Below, piece by piece: positions 1-8,109 of a DNA stretch of 64,000 nt. The notes under the pieces are model-generated. The model was not told the origin of the DNA and ran no database searches. It saw only the letters and a list, made by a program, of their open reading frames with translations. This stretch comes from Pseudomonas gingeri (GTDB lineage Bacteria; Pseudomonadota; Gammaproteobacteria; Pseudomonadales; Pseudomonadaceae), in NCBI RefSeq assembly GCF_013385635.1, contig NZ_JACAPR010000006.1:1-64000 (forward strand). Reading direction: 5' to 3'. Both the position numbers and the translations under genes were made by a program. How positions within the stretch are numbered: the stretch's first letter is position 1; each line of letters opens with the position of its first letter.

Positions 1-27
1 CATCGCCGGCTTGCCGGCTCCTACAAC
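1..27. repeat. Half of a GTAGGAGC-type REP palindrome
   Basis: The first bases read CATCGCCGGCTTGCCGGCTC and continue to CTACA, the right arm of the repeat family seen complete at 2853-2936, 33870-33954 and 35583-36300. Its partner arm would lie left of the window edge. It sits just after the stop of the DUF1826 gene, the usual position for these elements. Confidence 0.75.
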
Positions 28-35
28 ATCCGTAA

Positions 36-686
36 TCAGGCCAGCCAATCCAGGGTCAGGATCAGTCGCCGCTCGCCTTCGGCCACTTGCGGCGAGCGAT
101 GCACCAGGCCAAAGCCTTCATTGCCATGCCAGCGTTCGCCCTTGAGCAAGGCCACCGCACCGCTGTCCACCTGACGGATCAGCGCAGCAGCCGTGGGTTC
201 CGCCGCCGGATCGCCCAACTGCCGACGATCGAGCGCACCTTCCTCCAGCCACTCGCTGCCCACCCCGGCGTAAGTGGTGATCAGCCTGACCGGCACATGG
301 TCGACGTGAAACCTTGGACACATGGCCTTGTCCAGCACCCGCAGGCGCAAGCCGATCCGCCGCGCTCCCAGCAGGCAGGCATAGGCACTGACCAACCAGG
401 ACACATCGGTCAGAAAACCTTCATAGCCCTCCAGATCACTGAAGCCCGAGGCCAGACCATGCAGGTTCGGCAGCGCCTCGTCATCCGGCATTTCCAGGCT
501 CAGCGACTCCGCCAACGGCTCGCCCAGGGACAGCAGCAGATGGGCGAAATCAGCGATATGGCTGGGCAACTGACGCTGCCAGACCGCCAGGTTCACGCCA
601 TCCTCGAAGATCTCGCCAAGGACGGTCGGCGTCTCACCCCGGACCTGACGAACCGGCGGGCGCGCCTGCAAGCGCGGCGCCAGCAT
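36..686 (-). CDS. DUF1826 domain protein, last gene of the Zur-type dksA2-zigA unit
   Basis: This encodes 216 residues of a DUF1826-type protein of unknown biochemical function, recognised by overall sequence and by its position behind a COG0523 GTPase gene. I start it at the ATG at 686, which overlaps the zigA stop as TGATG. A GTG at 713 would extend it by nine residues inside zigA. No signal peptide or membrane segment is visible. Histidines and acidic residues are scattered through the C-terminal half (for example the VDHVP and ERWHG stretches). The one-base overlap implies translation coupled to zigA, so it should respond to zinc starvation with it. A role in metal handling is inferred from context only. 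Confidence 0.8.
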   Translation of the reverse strand: MLAPRLQARPPVRQVRGETPTVLGEIFEDGVNLAVWQRQLPSHIADFAHLLLSLGEPLAESLSLEMPDDEALPNLHGLASGFSDLEGYEGFLTDVSWLVSAYACLLGARRIGLRLRVLDKAMCPRFHVDHVPVRLITTYAGVGSEWLEEGALDRRQLGDPAAEPTAAALIRQVDSGAVALLKGERWHGNEGFGLVHRSPQVAEGERRLILTLDWLA

Positions 687-1897
687 CAGGCGGCCGCCTC
701 TTCGTCGTGCCACGGACCGAACGGATCGCGCAACAGCTGCCAGCCTTCGACGCCCAGGGCCATCTCGTCATCGGTCAGCAGGCAGCTGTCCAGGCGCGCG
801 GTCATCTGCGCGAAGTCGATGTTCTGGCCGATAAACACCAGCTCCTGACGGCAATCGCCGGTGTCGACCGTCCAGTTCTGCATGATCGCCGCCGTGCTCT
901 CGGCATCCTGCGGCCAGTGCTGCTTCGGCACGAAACGCCACCAGCGCCCGGCGAAACCGTGACGCATCAGGCCACCGGCCTGGGACCAGCTGCCCGCCTC
1001 CTGGTATTTGCTCGCCAACCAGAAGAAGCCCTTGGAGCGCAGCAGCTTGCCGTTCACCCAGGGCCGGTTGATAAAGTCGAAGAAGCGCTCGGGATGGAAC
1101 GGCCGCCGCGCGCGATAAGCAGTGGAGGCGATGCCGTATTCCTCGGTTTCCGGCACGTGCTCGCCGCGCAATTCCTGCAACCAGCCGGGGGCCTGGGCCG
1201 CCCGTTCGAAGTCGAAGCGACCGGTGTCGAGAATCTTCGCCAACGGCACTTCGCCCATCACCATCGGGATGATTTCGGCCTGGGAATTCAGGCGCTCGAG
1301 GATGGCGATCAGTTCCTCGCGCTCCTGGCTGCTGATCAGGTCGATCTTGCTGACCAGGATCACATCGGCAAATTCGACCTGCTCGATCAGCAGGTCGGTG
1401 ATCGAACGCTCGTCTTCCTCGCCAAGGGTTTCGCCACGGGAGGCCAGGCTTTCCGCAGCCTGGTAGTCGAGCAGGAAGTTCATCCCGTCGACCACCGTGA
1501 CCATGGTGTCGAGCCGGGCGATATCGGCCAGGCTCTGGCCCTCTTCGTCGCGAAAGGTAAAGGTCTCGGCCACCGGCAGCGGCTCGGAGATACCGGTGGA
1601 CTCGATCAGCAGGTAGTCGAAGCGGCCATCGCGGGCGAGCTTGCCGACCTCTTCCAGCAAGTCCTCGCGCAAGGTGCAGCAGATGCAACCGTTGCTCATC
1701 TCGACGAGTTTTTCCTCGGCACGGTTGAGACTGACGTCGCGCTGGACCTCGCTGCCATCGATGTTGATCTCACTCATGTCGTTGACGATCACCGCCACCC
1801 GCAGGTTCTCGCGGTTGCGCAGGACATAGTTGAGCAGGGTACTTTTACCGGCGCCGAGAAAACCGGACAGCACGGTAACGGGAAGACGTTGGGTCAT
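686..1897 (-). CDS. zigA: ZigA/YciC-type COG0523 zinc metallochaperone GTPase
   Basis: This is a 403-residue G3E GTPase of the CobW/COG0523 family. Near the N-terminus it has the Walker A motif GFLGAGKST, then the family hallmark GCICCTLR (the CxCC metal site) around residue 71, a GTPase region with SKIDL in place of NKxD, and a C-terminal CobW_C domain. Such proteins use GTP hydrolysis to deliver zinc to client enzymes when zinc is scarce. It lies 27 bp downstream of dksA2 and overlaps the DUF1826 gene, and the Zur operator at 2359-2373 precedes the unit. The same trio is known from the P. aeruginosa PA5534-PA5536 region. Naming is by family and context. Confidence 0.92.
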   Translation of the reverse strand: MTQRLPVTVLSGFLGAGKSTLLNYVLRNRENLRVAVIVNDMSEINIDGSEVQRDVSLNRAEEKLVEMSNGCICCTLREDLLEEVGKLARDGRFDYLLIESTGISEPLPVAETFTFRDEEGQSLADIARLDTMVTVVDGMNFLLDYQAAESLASRGETLGEEDERSITDLLIEQVEFADVILVSKIDLISSQEREELIAILERLNSQAEIIPMVMGEVPLAKILDTGRFDFERAAQAPGWLQELRGEHVPETEEYGIASTAYRARRPFHPERFFDFINRPWVNGKLLRSKGFFWLASKYQEAGSWSQAGGLMRHGFAGRWWRFVPKQHWPQDAESTAAIMQNWTVDTGDCRQELVFIGQNIDFAQMTARLDSCLLTDDEMALGVEGWQLLRDPFGPWHDEEAAA

Positions 1898-1924
1898 GGT
1901 TGATTCCTCATCAGGTCGGCCGGG

Positions 1925-2329
1925 TCAAAGCGCCCGTTTATGGCGTTCGCGCAGCTCTTCACGTTCTTTGGCTTCGATGCACAGGCTCGCGGTAGGCCGC
2001 AGCAGCAGGCGCTTGAGGCCGATCGGTTCGCCGGTCTCGCGGCACCAGCCGTATTCACCACGGGCCAGGCTGTCGAGGGTCTGGTCGATCTTGTCCAGCA
2101 ACTTCTTCTCCCGCTCCAGCAGGCGCAGTTGCCATTGCCGTTGCTCTTCGGCACTGCCGATGTCCGCCGGGTCGCTGCTCGGTTCGTGTTCGCGCAGGAC
2201 GTCGAACTCGCCGCTGATACGCTCCTGCAGCTCACGGCGCTGGCTCAGCAACAGCTCGCGGAAGAACCCTTGCTGCGCGTCGTTCATGTAATCCGCCTCG
2301 GGCTGGGCGAGCAGTTCTTGTTCAGTCAT
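1925..2329 (-). CDS. dksA2: DksA2, zinc-independent DksA paralogue
   Basis: This 134-residue TraR/DksA transcription factor binds the RNA polymerase secondary channel and potentiates ppGpp. The coiled-coil region is followed by the finger CRETGEPIGLK...TASLCIEA. The four cysteines of canonical DksA are here C, T, C, A, so the zinc finger is not formed in the usual way. This is the hallmark of the zinc-independent DksA2 that replaces DksA during zinc starvation. The start at 2329 lies 30 bp from the Zur box. No strong Shine-Dalgarno is visible, and an ATG 42 bp downstream is an alternative. It is the first gene of the zigA-DUF1826 unit. Confidence 0.94.
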   Translation of the reverse strand: MTEQELLAQPEADYMNDAQQGFFRELLLSQRRELQERISGEFDVLREHEPSSDPADIGSAEEQRQWQLRLLEREKKLLDKIDQTLDSLARGEYGWCRETGEPIGLKRLLLRPTASLCIEAKEREELRERHKRAL

Positions 2330-2358
2330 GGGAGGTCAGGCATCGGGGATTTATTTAA

Positions 2359-2373
2359 TGTTATATTATAACA
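2359..2373. promoter_or_regulatory. Zur box between dksA2 and the divergent small secreted protein gene
   Basis: TGTTATATTATAACA is a perfect 7+1+7 inverted repeat matching the Zur consensus GTTATAnTATAAC. It lies in the divergent promoter region, 30 bp upstream of the dksA2 ATG and 79 bp upstream of the ATG at 2453, so one operator could repress both directions when zinc is replete. Confidence 0.92.
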
Positions 2374-2452
2374 ATGCAATTTAGCCAATCCCCGCTTGCT
2401 CGCCGCGACGAAGGGCGCAATGCTGGAGCCGATTCCGCCCACGAGAACGCCG

Positions 2453-2830
2453 ATGCGCCCTGCCCTGAAATGCTCGCTGCTGAGCCTGCTGCTGTTTGCC
2501 GCCGACGCCTCGGCACAGATCCCCGGCCCGCTGACCAGTTGCACCCGCAGCGCCACCCTGCTGGCGTGCAAGGACGCCGCCGGCAACGCCTATGGCGTCG
2601 CCACGGTGGGCAAGACGATTTACCTGCAGGGTTTCGAAGTGATCGGCAAGCGCTACTGGGCGCAGACCAGCAGCCGCTACGGGCAACTGACCTTCTTTAC
2701 CGGCATCGCCTCGGATGGCGAAGCCTGGGTCGGTTACAGCCGACGCGTCGGCTGGACCACCCAGAACCGGTTTTCCAGCTCAGGCGGGTTGAGCCGGAAA
2801 TTTGTCTGTGACCGGATGGTGGGCTGCTAG
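2453..2830 (+). CDS. Small secreted protein divergent from dksA2 (PA5537-like position)
   Basis: This encodes 125 residues starting with a clear signal peptide (KCSLLSLLLFAADASAQ, cleavage likely after ASA), then a compact domain of about 100 residues. Four cysteines are visible in the predicted mature part: two near its start (SCTRSATLLAC) and two at the C-terminus (VCDRMVGC), suggesting two disulfides or a metal site. I do not recognise a named domain. An upstream ATG at 2420 preceded by AAGGG is an alternative start. The gene is transcribed away from dksA2 across the Zur box at 2359-2373, so it is probably a zinc-starvation gene. The function is unknown. Confidence 0.75.
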   Translation: MRPALKCSLLSLLLFAADASAQIPGPLTSCTRSATLLACKDAAGNAYGVATVGKTIYLQGFEVIGKRYWAQTSSRYGQLTFFTGIASDGEAWVGYSRRVGWTTQNRFSSSGGLSRKFVCDRMVGC

Positions 2831-2852
2831 GCAATTCCATGAAATGCAAACT

Positions 2853-2936
2853 TGTAGGAGCCGACTTGCCGGCGATGAGGCCCTTGAGACCTGCATCGCC
2901 CGAACAGACGCCATCGCCGGCAAGCCGGCTCCTACA
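2853..2936. repeat. REP doublet (GTAGGAGC family) between convergent genes
   Basis: Inverted arms TGTAGGAGCCGACTTGCCGG and CCGGCAAGCCGGCTCCTACA enclose a short spacer, with one mismatch in the left arm. It lies between the 3' ends of the secreted-protein gene and the amidase gene, where it could form a bidirectional transcript-end hairpin. Confidence 0.85.
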
Positions 2937-2984
2937 GGAGTAGCGTTCCTCAAGCACTGCGTGTCCATCGATGCCGCGCAGGAT

Positions 2985-4217
2985 CTATACCAGCGCTTCC
3001 TGGCTTTCCTGCTGCCGCCAGGCGATATAGCTGTCCTGCGGCGGATTCTTCTCGAAGTAGGTCTTCAGGCCCTGGAACAAGCCATCGGCGATCGCCTGCT
3101 GGTGCCGGGCGGTGACCAGGCGCTCGCTGTCGCGGACGTTGGAAATGAAGCCGGTCTCCACCAGGATCGACGGCACGTCCGGCGACTTCAGCACCGCGAA
3201 CCCGGCCTGCTCCACGCGTTTCTGGTGCAGGGTGGTGATGCCTTCCAGGCTGCCGAGCACGGTGTGGCCCAGTTGCAGGCTGGCGGCAATGGTGGCGTTC
3301 ATCGACATGTCGAGGATCACCCCGGCCAGCATCGGATCCTTGTCCTTGAGGTTGAGCAGGCTCTGGGCACCGATCAGGTCGGCGCCGTTTTCGCGCTGGG
3401 CCATGAACCGCGCGGTGGTCGAGGTCGCGCCGCCTTCGGACAGGCAATACACCGAAGCCCCCGACGCGGTGATGCGCGGCGCCGCATCGGCATGCACCGA
3501 GATAAACATGTCGGCGTTGTTCTTGCGGGAAAACTCCACGCGCTTGCGCAGCGGCACAAAGAAGTCGTCGTTGCGCACCAGGCGTACATCGAAGCCCTTC
3601 TCGCGCTTCAGGCGCTTGGCCAGCAGTTGGGCGATGGACAGCACCACATCTTTCTCGCGTTGGCCCTTCGAGCCCAGGGCTCCCGGGTCCTTGCCGCCGT
3701 GTCCCGGATCGACCACCACCATGATGTCGCGCTTGGGATGCGGCTTGCCGGGCGCGGTTTCATGGCGCACCTGCGGTGCCGCCGCAGTCGCCGCCAGGGT
3801 TTGCGGCGCCACGGCCGCGGTGCCATTGCTGGTCAGGTCGAGCACCAGCCGATGACCCTGGCCGTCCTGGGGCGGCAGCAGGAAGCTGTTGAGCTGGATC
3901 GGCGTCGCCAGGTCCAGGACGATCCGCGTATCGCCCTGGCCGAAATGCCCGGAGCGGATCGAACGGATCACCGTGTTCTTCAAGGCCAACTGGCTGAAAT
4001 CGCCGGTCAGCTTCGCCCCGCTCAGGTCGATGATCAGCCGCTCGGGCGAGGTCAGGGAAAACGTCTTGTATTGCACCGGGCCGCTGAGATCGAGCACCAG
4101 GCGCAGCTTGTCGCCGGTACGCCACAGGCGCGCATTCTGGATCTGTGCCGCGGACAGGCCCAGGGGTATGAAGGCCGCACCGGCCAACAGGAAATTGAGC
4201 AACTGACGTCTATGCAT
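2985..4217 (-). CDS. N-acetylmuramoyl-L-alanine amidase, AmiA/AmiC type (Zur-linked paralogue)
   Basis: This 410-residue periplasmic amidase cleaves the lactyl-peptide bond in peptidoglycan. The N-terminus MHRRQLLNFLLAGAAF has a twin-arginine-like signal, as E. coli AmiA and AmiC do. An AMIN domain follows (about residues 25-130), then an Amidase_3 catalytic domain (about 170-390). Zinc ligands are visible in DPGHGG, in the Glu of GQREKDVVL and in ISVHAD; the catalytic Glu lies in ILVETGFISN. It is divergent from folE2 across the Zur box at 4304-4316, as the amiA paralogue PA5538 is near folE2 in P. aeruginosa. The zinc ligands are intact, so any zinc-sparing benefit is not explained by ligand loss. 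Confidence 0.93.
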   Translation of the reverse strand: MHRRQLLNFLLAGAAFIPLGLSAAQIQNARLWRTGDKLRLVLDLSGPVQYKTFSLTSPERLIIDLSGAKLTGDFSQLALKNTVIRSIRSGHFGQGDTRIVLDLATPIQLNSFLLPPQDGQGHRLVLDLTSNGTAAVAPQTLAATAAAPQVRHETAPGKPHPKRDIMVVVDPGHGGKDPGALGSKGQREKDVVLSIAQLLAKRLKREKGFDVRLVRNDDFFVPLRKRVEFSRKNNADMFISVHADAAPRITASGASVYCLSEGGATSTTARFMAQRENGADLIGAQSLLNLKDKDPMLAGVILDMSMNATIAASLQLGHTVLGSLEGITTLHQKRVEQAGFAVLKSPDVPSILVETGFISNVRDSERLVTARHQQAIADGLFQGLKTYFEKNPPQDSYIAWRQQESQEALV

Positions 4218-4303
4218 GAACCGATAACCAAAAATTAAGGGAGCGTCCGTACTCGATATCGCTGTGTGAAAGCCCCAGCAAAAAAGGCATCGTCGACAGA
4301 ATA

Positions 4304-4316
4304 GTTATAATATAAC
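4304..4316. promoter_or_regulatory. Zur box between the amidase gene and folE2
   Basis: GTTATAATATAAC is a perfect inverted repeat around a central A and matches the Zur consensus. It overlaps a TATAAT-like -10 element and lies 32 bp upstream of the folE2 ATG at 4349 (20 bp before the alternative ATG at 4337), placing it to repress the eight-gene folE2-thrS2 operon and probably the divergent amidase gene. Confidence 0.93.
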
Positions 4317-4348
4317 ATGTCATTTTATTTCCGACGATGGACCTGCTC

Positions 4349-5245
4349 ATGAATGCGTTGACGCTGCCGGATATCGCCGCGCAGTCATCCCGGCAAGCCT
4401 TGCCCCTTGAGTGGGTGGGCATGTGCGGCATTGCTCTACCGGTCGCAATTGACGGCCACCGTCTCAATGCGCAAGCCGACGCTGGCGTCAGTCTCGACGA
4501 CGGCGAGGCGCGTGGTATCCACATGTCGCGCCTGTACCTGGCCCTGGAGCGCCTGGAACAGCAGGAGCTAACGCCCGCGCTGATCCGTGAAGTGCTGCAA
4601 CAGTTCCTCGACAGCCACGACGGTTTGTCCCACAACGCCTACCTGCGCATTCATACCGATCTGTTGCTCAAGCGCCCGGCGCTGGTCAGTCCGCTGGCCG
4701 GCTGGAAAACCTATCCAGTCAGTGTGTTAGCCGAACTGAAAAACGGAATGTTCCACGTGGAACTAAAAATTGACGTGGCCTATTCCTCGACCTGCCCCTG
4801 CTCGGCAGCCCTCGCCCGACAACTGATCCAGCAACAATTCGCCAACGACTTCGCCAACAAGCCTCTGGAGCACAGCGATATCCTCAGCTGGCTCGGCGGT
4901 ACCCAGGGCATCGTCGCTACACCGCATAGCCAGCGCAGCATTGCACACCTGCAAATTCATCTTGATGAAAAAACGTATCGGTTTCCCTTCGAGGCCTTGA
5001 TCAACGACGCCGAAGCCGCGCTCGGCACCGCCGTGCAGACCGCCGTGAAGCGCGCCGACGAGCAGGCCTTTGCCCTCGCCAACGGCCAGAACCTGATGTT
5101 CTGCGAAGACGCGGCACGTCGCCTCAACCTGGCGCTCAAGCGCTCGGACGCGGTACAGGGTTTCCAGTTGCGGGTGGTGCATGCCGAAAGCCTGCACGCC
5201 CATGACGCGGTGGCCGAAAGCCGCTGGAACTGGAGGCAGTCATGA
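4349..5245 (+). CDS. folE2: GTP cyclohydrolase FolE2 (type IB)
   Basis: FolE2 converts GTP to 7,8-dihydroneopterin triphosphate, the first step of folate synthesis, replacing the strictly zinc-dependent FolE. The protein of 298 residues shows the family signature STCPCSAAL around residue 150 with the catalytic/metal cysteine, and the conserved C-terminal region EDAARRLNLAL. FolE2 can work with several divalent metals, which explains its place under Zur control. I prefer the start MNALTLPDIA; an ATG four codons earlier (4337) is in frame. It is the first gene of the operon and overlaps the ABC ATPase gene by 4 bp. A parS-like sequence lies inside the coding region at 4749-4763. Confidence 0.95.
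   Translation: MNALTLPDIAAQSSRQALPLEWVGMCGIALPVAIDGHRLNAQADAGVSLDDGEARGIHMSRLYLALERLEQQELTPALIREVLQQFLDSHDGLSHNAYLRIHTDLLLKRPALVSPLAGWKTYPVSVLAELKNGMFHVELKIDVAYSSTCPCSAALARQLIQQQFANDFANKPLEHSDILSWLGGTQGIVATPHSQRSIAHLQIHLDEKTYRFPFEALINDAEAALGTAVQTAVKRADEQAFALANGQNLMFCEDAARRLNLALKRSDAVQGFQLRVVHAESLHAHDAVAESRWNWRQS
4749..4763. promoter_or_regulatory. parS: parS-type ParB binding site within folE2
   Basis: TGTTCCACGTGGAAC contains the perfect 14 bp palindrome GTTCCACGTGGAAC, the Pseudomonas parS core. The next base is T rather than the A that would extend it to 16 bp. It is read in frame as MFHVEL within FolE2. parAB itself is at 56660-58336. Confidence 0.88.
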
Positions 5246-5910
5246 TCCGCTGCCAAGGCCTGCGCTGGGGCGCACCGGGCCAACCTCTCACGCCCGCGGT
5301 GGATTTCGAACTGGCCGCCGGCAGCCTGACGGGCGTGATCGGCGCCAACGGCACCGGCAAAAGCAGCCTGCTGAAGGTGATCGCCGGGCTGCAAAAACCC
5401 TTGGCGGGCAAGGTCATCCTCGATGTTCCACGCCGTGGCAACCTGTCTTTCCTGCCGCAGCAACAGCACCTCGACCGGCAATTTCCCATCAGCCTGCAAG
5501 AGCTGGTAGCGGCCGGTTTCTGGGGCATCAAGCTGACGCCGCAGCAACGTAGCGAACGCCTGGAGGCGGTGCTGGAAGACTGGTGCCTGAGCGGCCTGGA
5601 GCACCGGCCGTTGATGGCCTTGTCCGGTGGCGAATTGCAACGCGCCCTGCTCGCCCGCCTGAGCCTGGCCGAAGCGCCGATCCTGCTGCTCGACGAACCC
5701 CATGCCGCGCTCGACGAGGATGGCAATGCCCTGCTGTGGAAACATATCCATGCCTGGCACGCGGCGGGTCGCACCCTGGTGGTGGTCTGCCATGACCTGG
5801 CCTCCGTGCGTCACCACATCCCCGACGCCTTGCGAATCAAGAGCAGCGGCTGCGTGCTGGCGCCGAGCACCGAACTGATCGTGCAACAACCGATCACGCA
5901 GGTGGCCTGA
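5242..5910 (+). CDS. Zinc/manganese-type ABC transporter ATP-binding protein (ZnuC-like paralogue)
   Basis: This 222-residue cytoplasmic ATPase has Walker A GANGTGKSS, the signature LSGGELQRALLARL, Walker B ILLLDEPHAALD and the H-loop histidine in VVVCHDLASV. It should energise the permease encoded next to it. It overlaps folE2 (ATGA) and the permease gene by one base (A of TGATG), so the genes are translationally coupled. Placement in a Zur operon with a metal-type permease and binding protein points to zinc uptake. It is a second system, because the main znuABC of Pseudomonas is elsewhere with zur. Substrate is inferred. Confidence 0.9.
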   Translation: MIRCQGLRWGAPGQPLTPAVDFELAAGSLTGVIGANGTGKSSLLKVIAGLQKPLAGKVILDVPRRGNLSFLPQQQHLDRQFPISLQELVAAGFWGIKLTPQQRSERLEAVLEDWCLSGLEHRPLMALSGGELQRALLARLSLAEAPILLLDEPHAALDEDGNALLWKHIHAWHAAGRTLVVVCHDLASVRHHIPDALRIKSSGCVLAPSTELIVQQPITQVA

Positions 5911-6779
5911 TGCTGATGTTTGCCCACCATCTCTGGCAGCCGTTCCAGGATTTCGTCTTCATGCGCCGGGCCTTGCTCGGTGGCCTGGTACTGGCCTGCA
6001 GTACCGCACCGCTGGGGGTGTTCCTGATCCTGCGGCGCATGAGCCTGATCGGTGACGCGGTGGCCCACGGCATCCTGCCGGGCGCCGCCCTCGGTTTCTG
6101 GATCGCCGGCCTGAGCCTGCCGGCCCTGACCCTCGGCGGACTCGGCGCGGGCATGGGCATGGCCGGCCTGTCGGCGTGGATCACCCGCCGCACCGGCCTG
6201 CGCGAAGACGCCAGTCTCGCGGCGATCTATCCGATCTCCCTGGCCAGCGGCGTGCTGATCCTTGGCATCGCCGGCAAGCGCCTGGACCTGCTGCACCTGC
6301 TGTTCGGCTCGGCGCTGGCGGTGGACGGCCCGACCCTGACCGGCATGCTCTGGGTCTGCGGCATCAGCCTGGTGCTGCTGGCGGCGATCTATCGGCCGCT
6401 GCTGCTGGACACCCTCGACCCATTGTTCCTGCAGACCGTCAGCCGCCTCGGCCCGTTGGCCCACGGCGTGTTCCTGACCCTGGTGGTACTCAACCTGGTG
6501 ATCGGCTTCCAGGCCATCGGCGCGCTGATGGTGGTCGGCCTGATGATGCTGCCGGCCATCGCCTCGCGTTTCTGGAGCCGGCGCCTGCCGGTGCTGATGG
6601 CGATCGCCGCGCTGATCGGCTGCGTCTCGGTCGCCCTCGGATTATTGCTGTCGTTCTACTACTCGCTGCCCAGCGGCCCGGCCATCGTGCTGGTGGCTGG
6701 CGGCTTTTACCTGCTGTCCGTGGTTTTCGGTCCGGTGCACGGTCTGCTGCGCCGCCCGCCTTCGCTTACATCCCAATGA
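5910..6779 (+). CDS. Metal ABC transporter permease (ZnuB-like paralogue)
   Basis: This 289-residue inner membrane protein of the ABC-3 family (ZnuB/MntB) has about eight hydrophobic segments beginning with RALLGGLVLACSTAPLGVFL. The family-typical stretch RRMSLIGDAVAHGILPGAA lies near residue 45 and a late GFQAIGALMVVGLMMLPA loop is also conserved. It is preceded by its ATPase and followed, after an 11 bp gap, by its binding protein, the complete set for a metal importer. Zinc as substrate is inferred from the Zur operator. Confidence 0.9.
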   Translation: MLMFAHHLWQPFQDFVFMRRALLGGLVLACSTAPLGVFLILRRMSLIGDAVAHGILPGAALGFWIAGLSLPALTLGGLGAGMGMAGLSAWITRRTGLREDASLAAIYPISLASGVLILGIAGKRLDLLHLLFGSALAVDGPTLTGMLWVCGISLVLLAAIYRPLLLDTLDPLFLQTVSRLGPLAHGVFLTLVVLNLVIGFQAIGALMVVGLMMLPAIASRFWSRRLPVLMAIAALIGCVSVALGLLLSFYYSLPSGPAIVLVAGGFYLLSVVFGPVHGLLRRPPSLTSQ

Positions 6780-6790
6780 GGTGTCACCCG

Positions 6791-7678
6791 ATGCGCGCTT
6801 TACTCGTGTTGTTCAGCTCCATGCTGGCCTTGTCATTGAACCTGTCCAGCGCCCAGGCGGCGGACAAGCTTCCCGTGGTCGCCAGCTTCAGTATCCTGCG
6901 AGACATCACCCAACAGATCGGCGGTGACCATATCGAGGTCACCGGCATGGTCGGCCCGGACGCCGACGCCCACACCTACGAGCCGACCCCGGATGACGCC
7001 AAGGCGTTGCTCAAGGCCAGGCTGATCGTCAAGAACGGCCTGGGCTTCGAGCCCTGGCTCGATCGCCTGGTGACCAGCACCGAGACCAAGGCCACCGTGG
7101 TCACCGCCAGCAAGGGCGTGATTTCCCACACCATGGAAGAGGACGGCGAGACCATTCCCGATCCGCACGCCTGGCACAACCTGGCGAACGCCGAACTGTA
7201 TGTGAACAACATCACCAAGGCGCTGATCCAGGTCGACCCGGCGAACAAGGACGACTACACCCGCAACAGCCAGGCCTACCTGAAGCAGATCTATCGCCTG
7301 CTGGCCGAAGCCAAGGTCAAGCTCGGCAACCTGCCGGCCGGCAATCGTCGCATCGTCACCTCCCATGATGCCTTCGGTTACCTGGGCCAGGCCTACGGTA
7401 TCCAGTTCCTCGCACCCCAGGGCCTGTCCACCGAACGCGAGCCGTCCGCTGCCGAAGTCGCCACGCTGATCACCCAGATCCGCAAGGACAAGGTCAAGGC
7501 CGTGTTCATGGAAAACATCAAGGACGCCCGCCTGCTCAAGCAGATCGCTGACGAGAGCGGCGCGCAGATCGGCGGCACCCTGTATTCCGACGCCCTCGCG
7601 GCCGAAGGTCCGGCGAGCACCTTTACCGGTCTGTTCGAATACAACATGAACACCCTGCACGCGGCGCTGAGCAAATGA
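6791..7678 (+). CDS. Periplasmic metal-binding protein of the ZnuA/PsaA family
   Basis: This 295-residue cluster A-I solute-binding protein starts at the ATG at 6791, preceded by GAGGTG, giving a clean signal peptide (ALLVLFSSMLALSLNLSSAQA). An earlier in-frame ATG at 6776 overlaps the permease stop. Expected metal ligands are visible: His in DADAHTYEP, His in PDPHAWHN, Glu in the STEREPS stretch and Asp in LYSDAL. The long His/Asp-rich loop of canonical ZnuA is missing, and only HTMEEDGE occurs there. The third ligand looks like Glu instead of His, as in PsaA/MntC-type proteins. Zn or Mn could therefore be bound; zinc is favoured by operon context. Confidence 0.88.
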   Translation: MRALLVLFSSMLALSLNLSSAQAADKLPVVASFSILRDITQQIGGDHIEVTGMVGPDADAHTYEPTPDDAKALLKARLIVKNGLGFEPWLDRLVTSTETKATVVTASKGVISHTMEEDGETIPDPHAWHNLANAELYVNNITKALIQVDPANKDDYTRNSQAYLKQIYRLLAEAKVKLGNLPAGNRRIVTSHDAFGYLGQAYGIQFLAPQGLSTEREPSAAEVATLITQIRKDKVKAVFMENIKDARLLKQIADESGAQIGGTLYSDALAAEGPASTFTGLFEYNMNTLHAALSK

Positions 7679-8109
7679 CCGCGCGGCCGCCCCTGTCGAT
7701 GCTCGATCTGGAGAGCGCCGTTACGGGCAGCCGCTGGTCCCTCGCGGCAGTGCTCGATGCACTGCCGTGGAACGATGACGGCCTGATCGCCGCCATCGCC
7801 CAGCAACACGACAGCGGCGAAGTGCTGATGCTGGCCTGGATGAATCGCCAGGCCCTGGCAGAAACCCTCGAACAACGCCAGGTCTGCTACTGGTCGCGCT
7901 CGCGCCAGCGCCTGTGGCGCAAGGGTGAAAGCTCCGGACATCACCAGCGCCTGGTGGAAGCCCGTCTCGATTGCGACGGCGACGCCATCCTGCTGTTGGT
8001 CGAACAACAGGGCCCGGCCTGCCATACCGGGCGCCCCAACTGTTTCTACAACGCGATTCGTGATGGCGCGGTGGAAGTCATCAGTGCCCCCCAGGAGACC
8101 TCTGCATGA
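7675..8109 (+). CDS. hisI2: Phosphoribosyl-AMP cyclohydrolase paralogue (HisI2)
   Basis: This 144-residue enzyme belongs to the family that opens the purine ring of phosphoribosyl-AMP in histidine synthesis. The core shows VLMLAWMNRQAL, YWSRSRQRLWRKGE, DCDGDAILL and the C-terminal ACHTGRPNCFY. The three cysteines that bind zinc in known HisI structures (in DCDGD, ACHTG and CFY) are all kept, so zinc independence is not visible. The N-terminal 30 residues extend beyond the usual start. It overlaps the genes on both sides by 4 bp. It is probably a back-up of hisI used during zinc limitation; why a zinc-type enzyme serves this role is open. Confidence 0.9.
   Translation: MTARPPLSMLDLESAVTGSRWSLAAVLDALPWNDDGLIAAIAQQHDSGEVLMLAWMNRQALAETLEQRQVCYWSRSRQRLWRKGESSGHHQRLVEARLDCDGDAILLLVEQQGPACHTGRPNCFYNAIRDGAVEVISAPQETSA

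Noticed and set aside
6176..6790. N-terminal extension of the ZnuA-like gene into the permease gene
   Set aside because: The extension is out of frame with a clear ABC permease and has no domain; a signal peptide begins at 6791.
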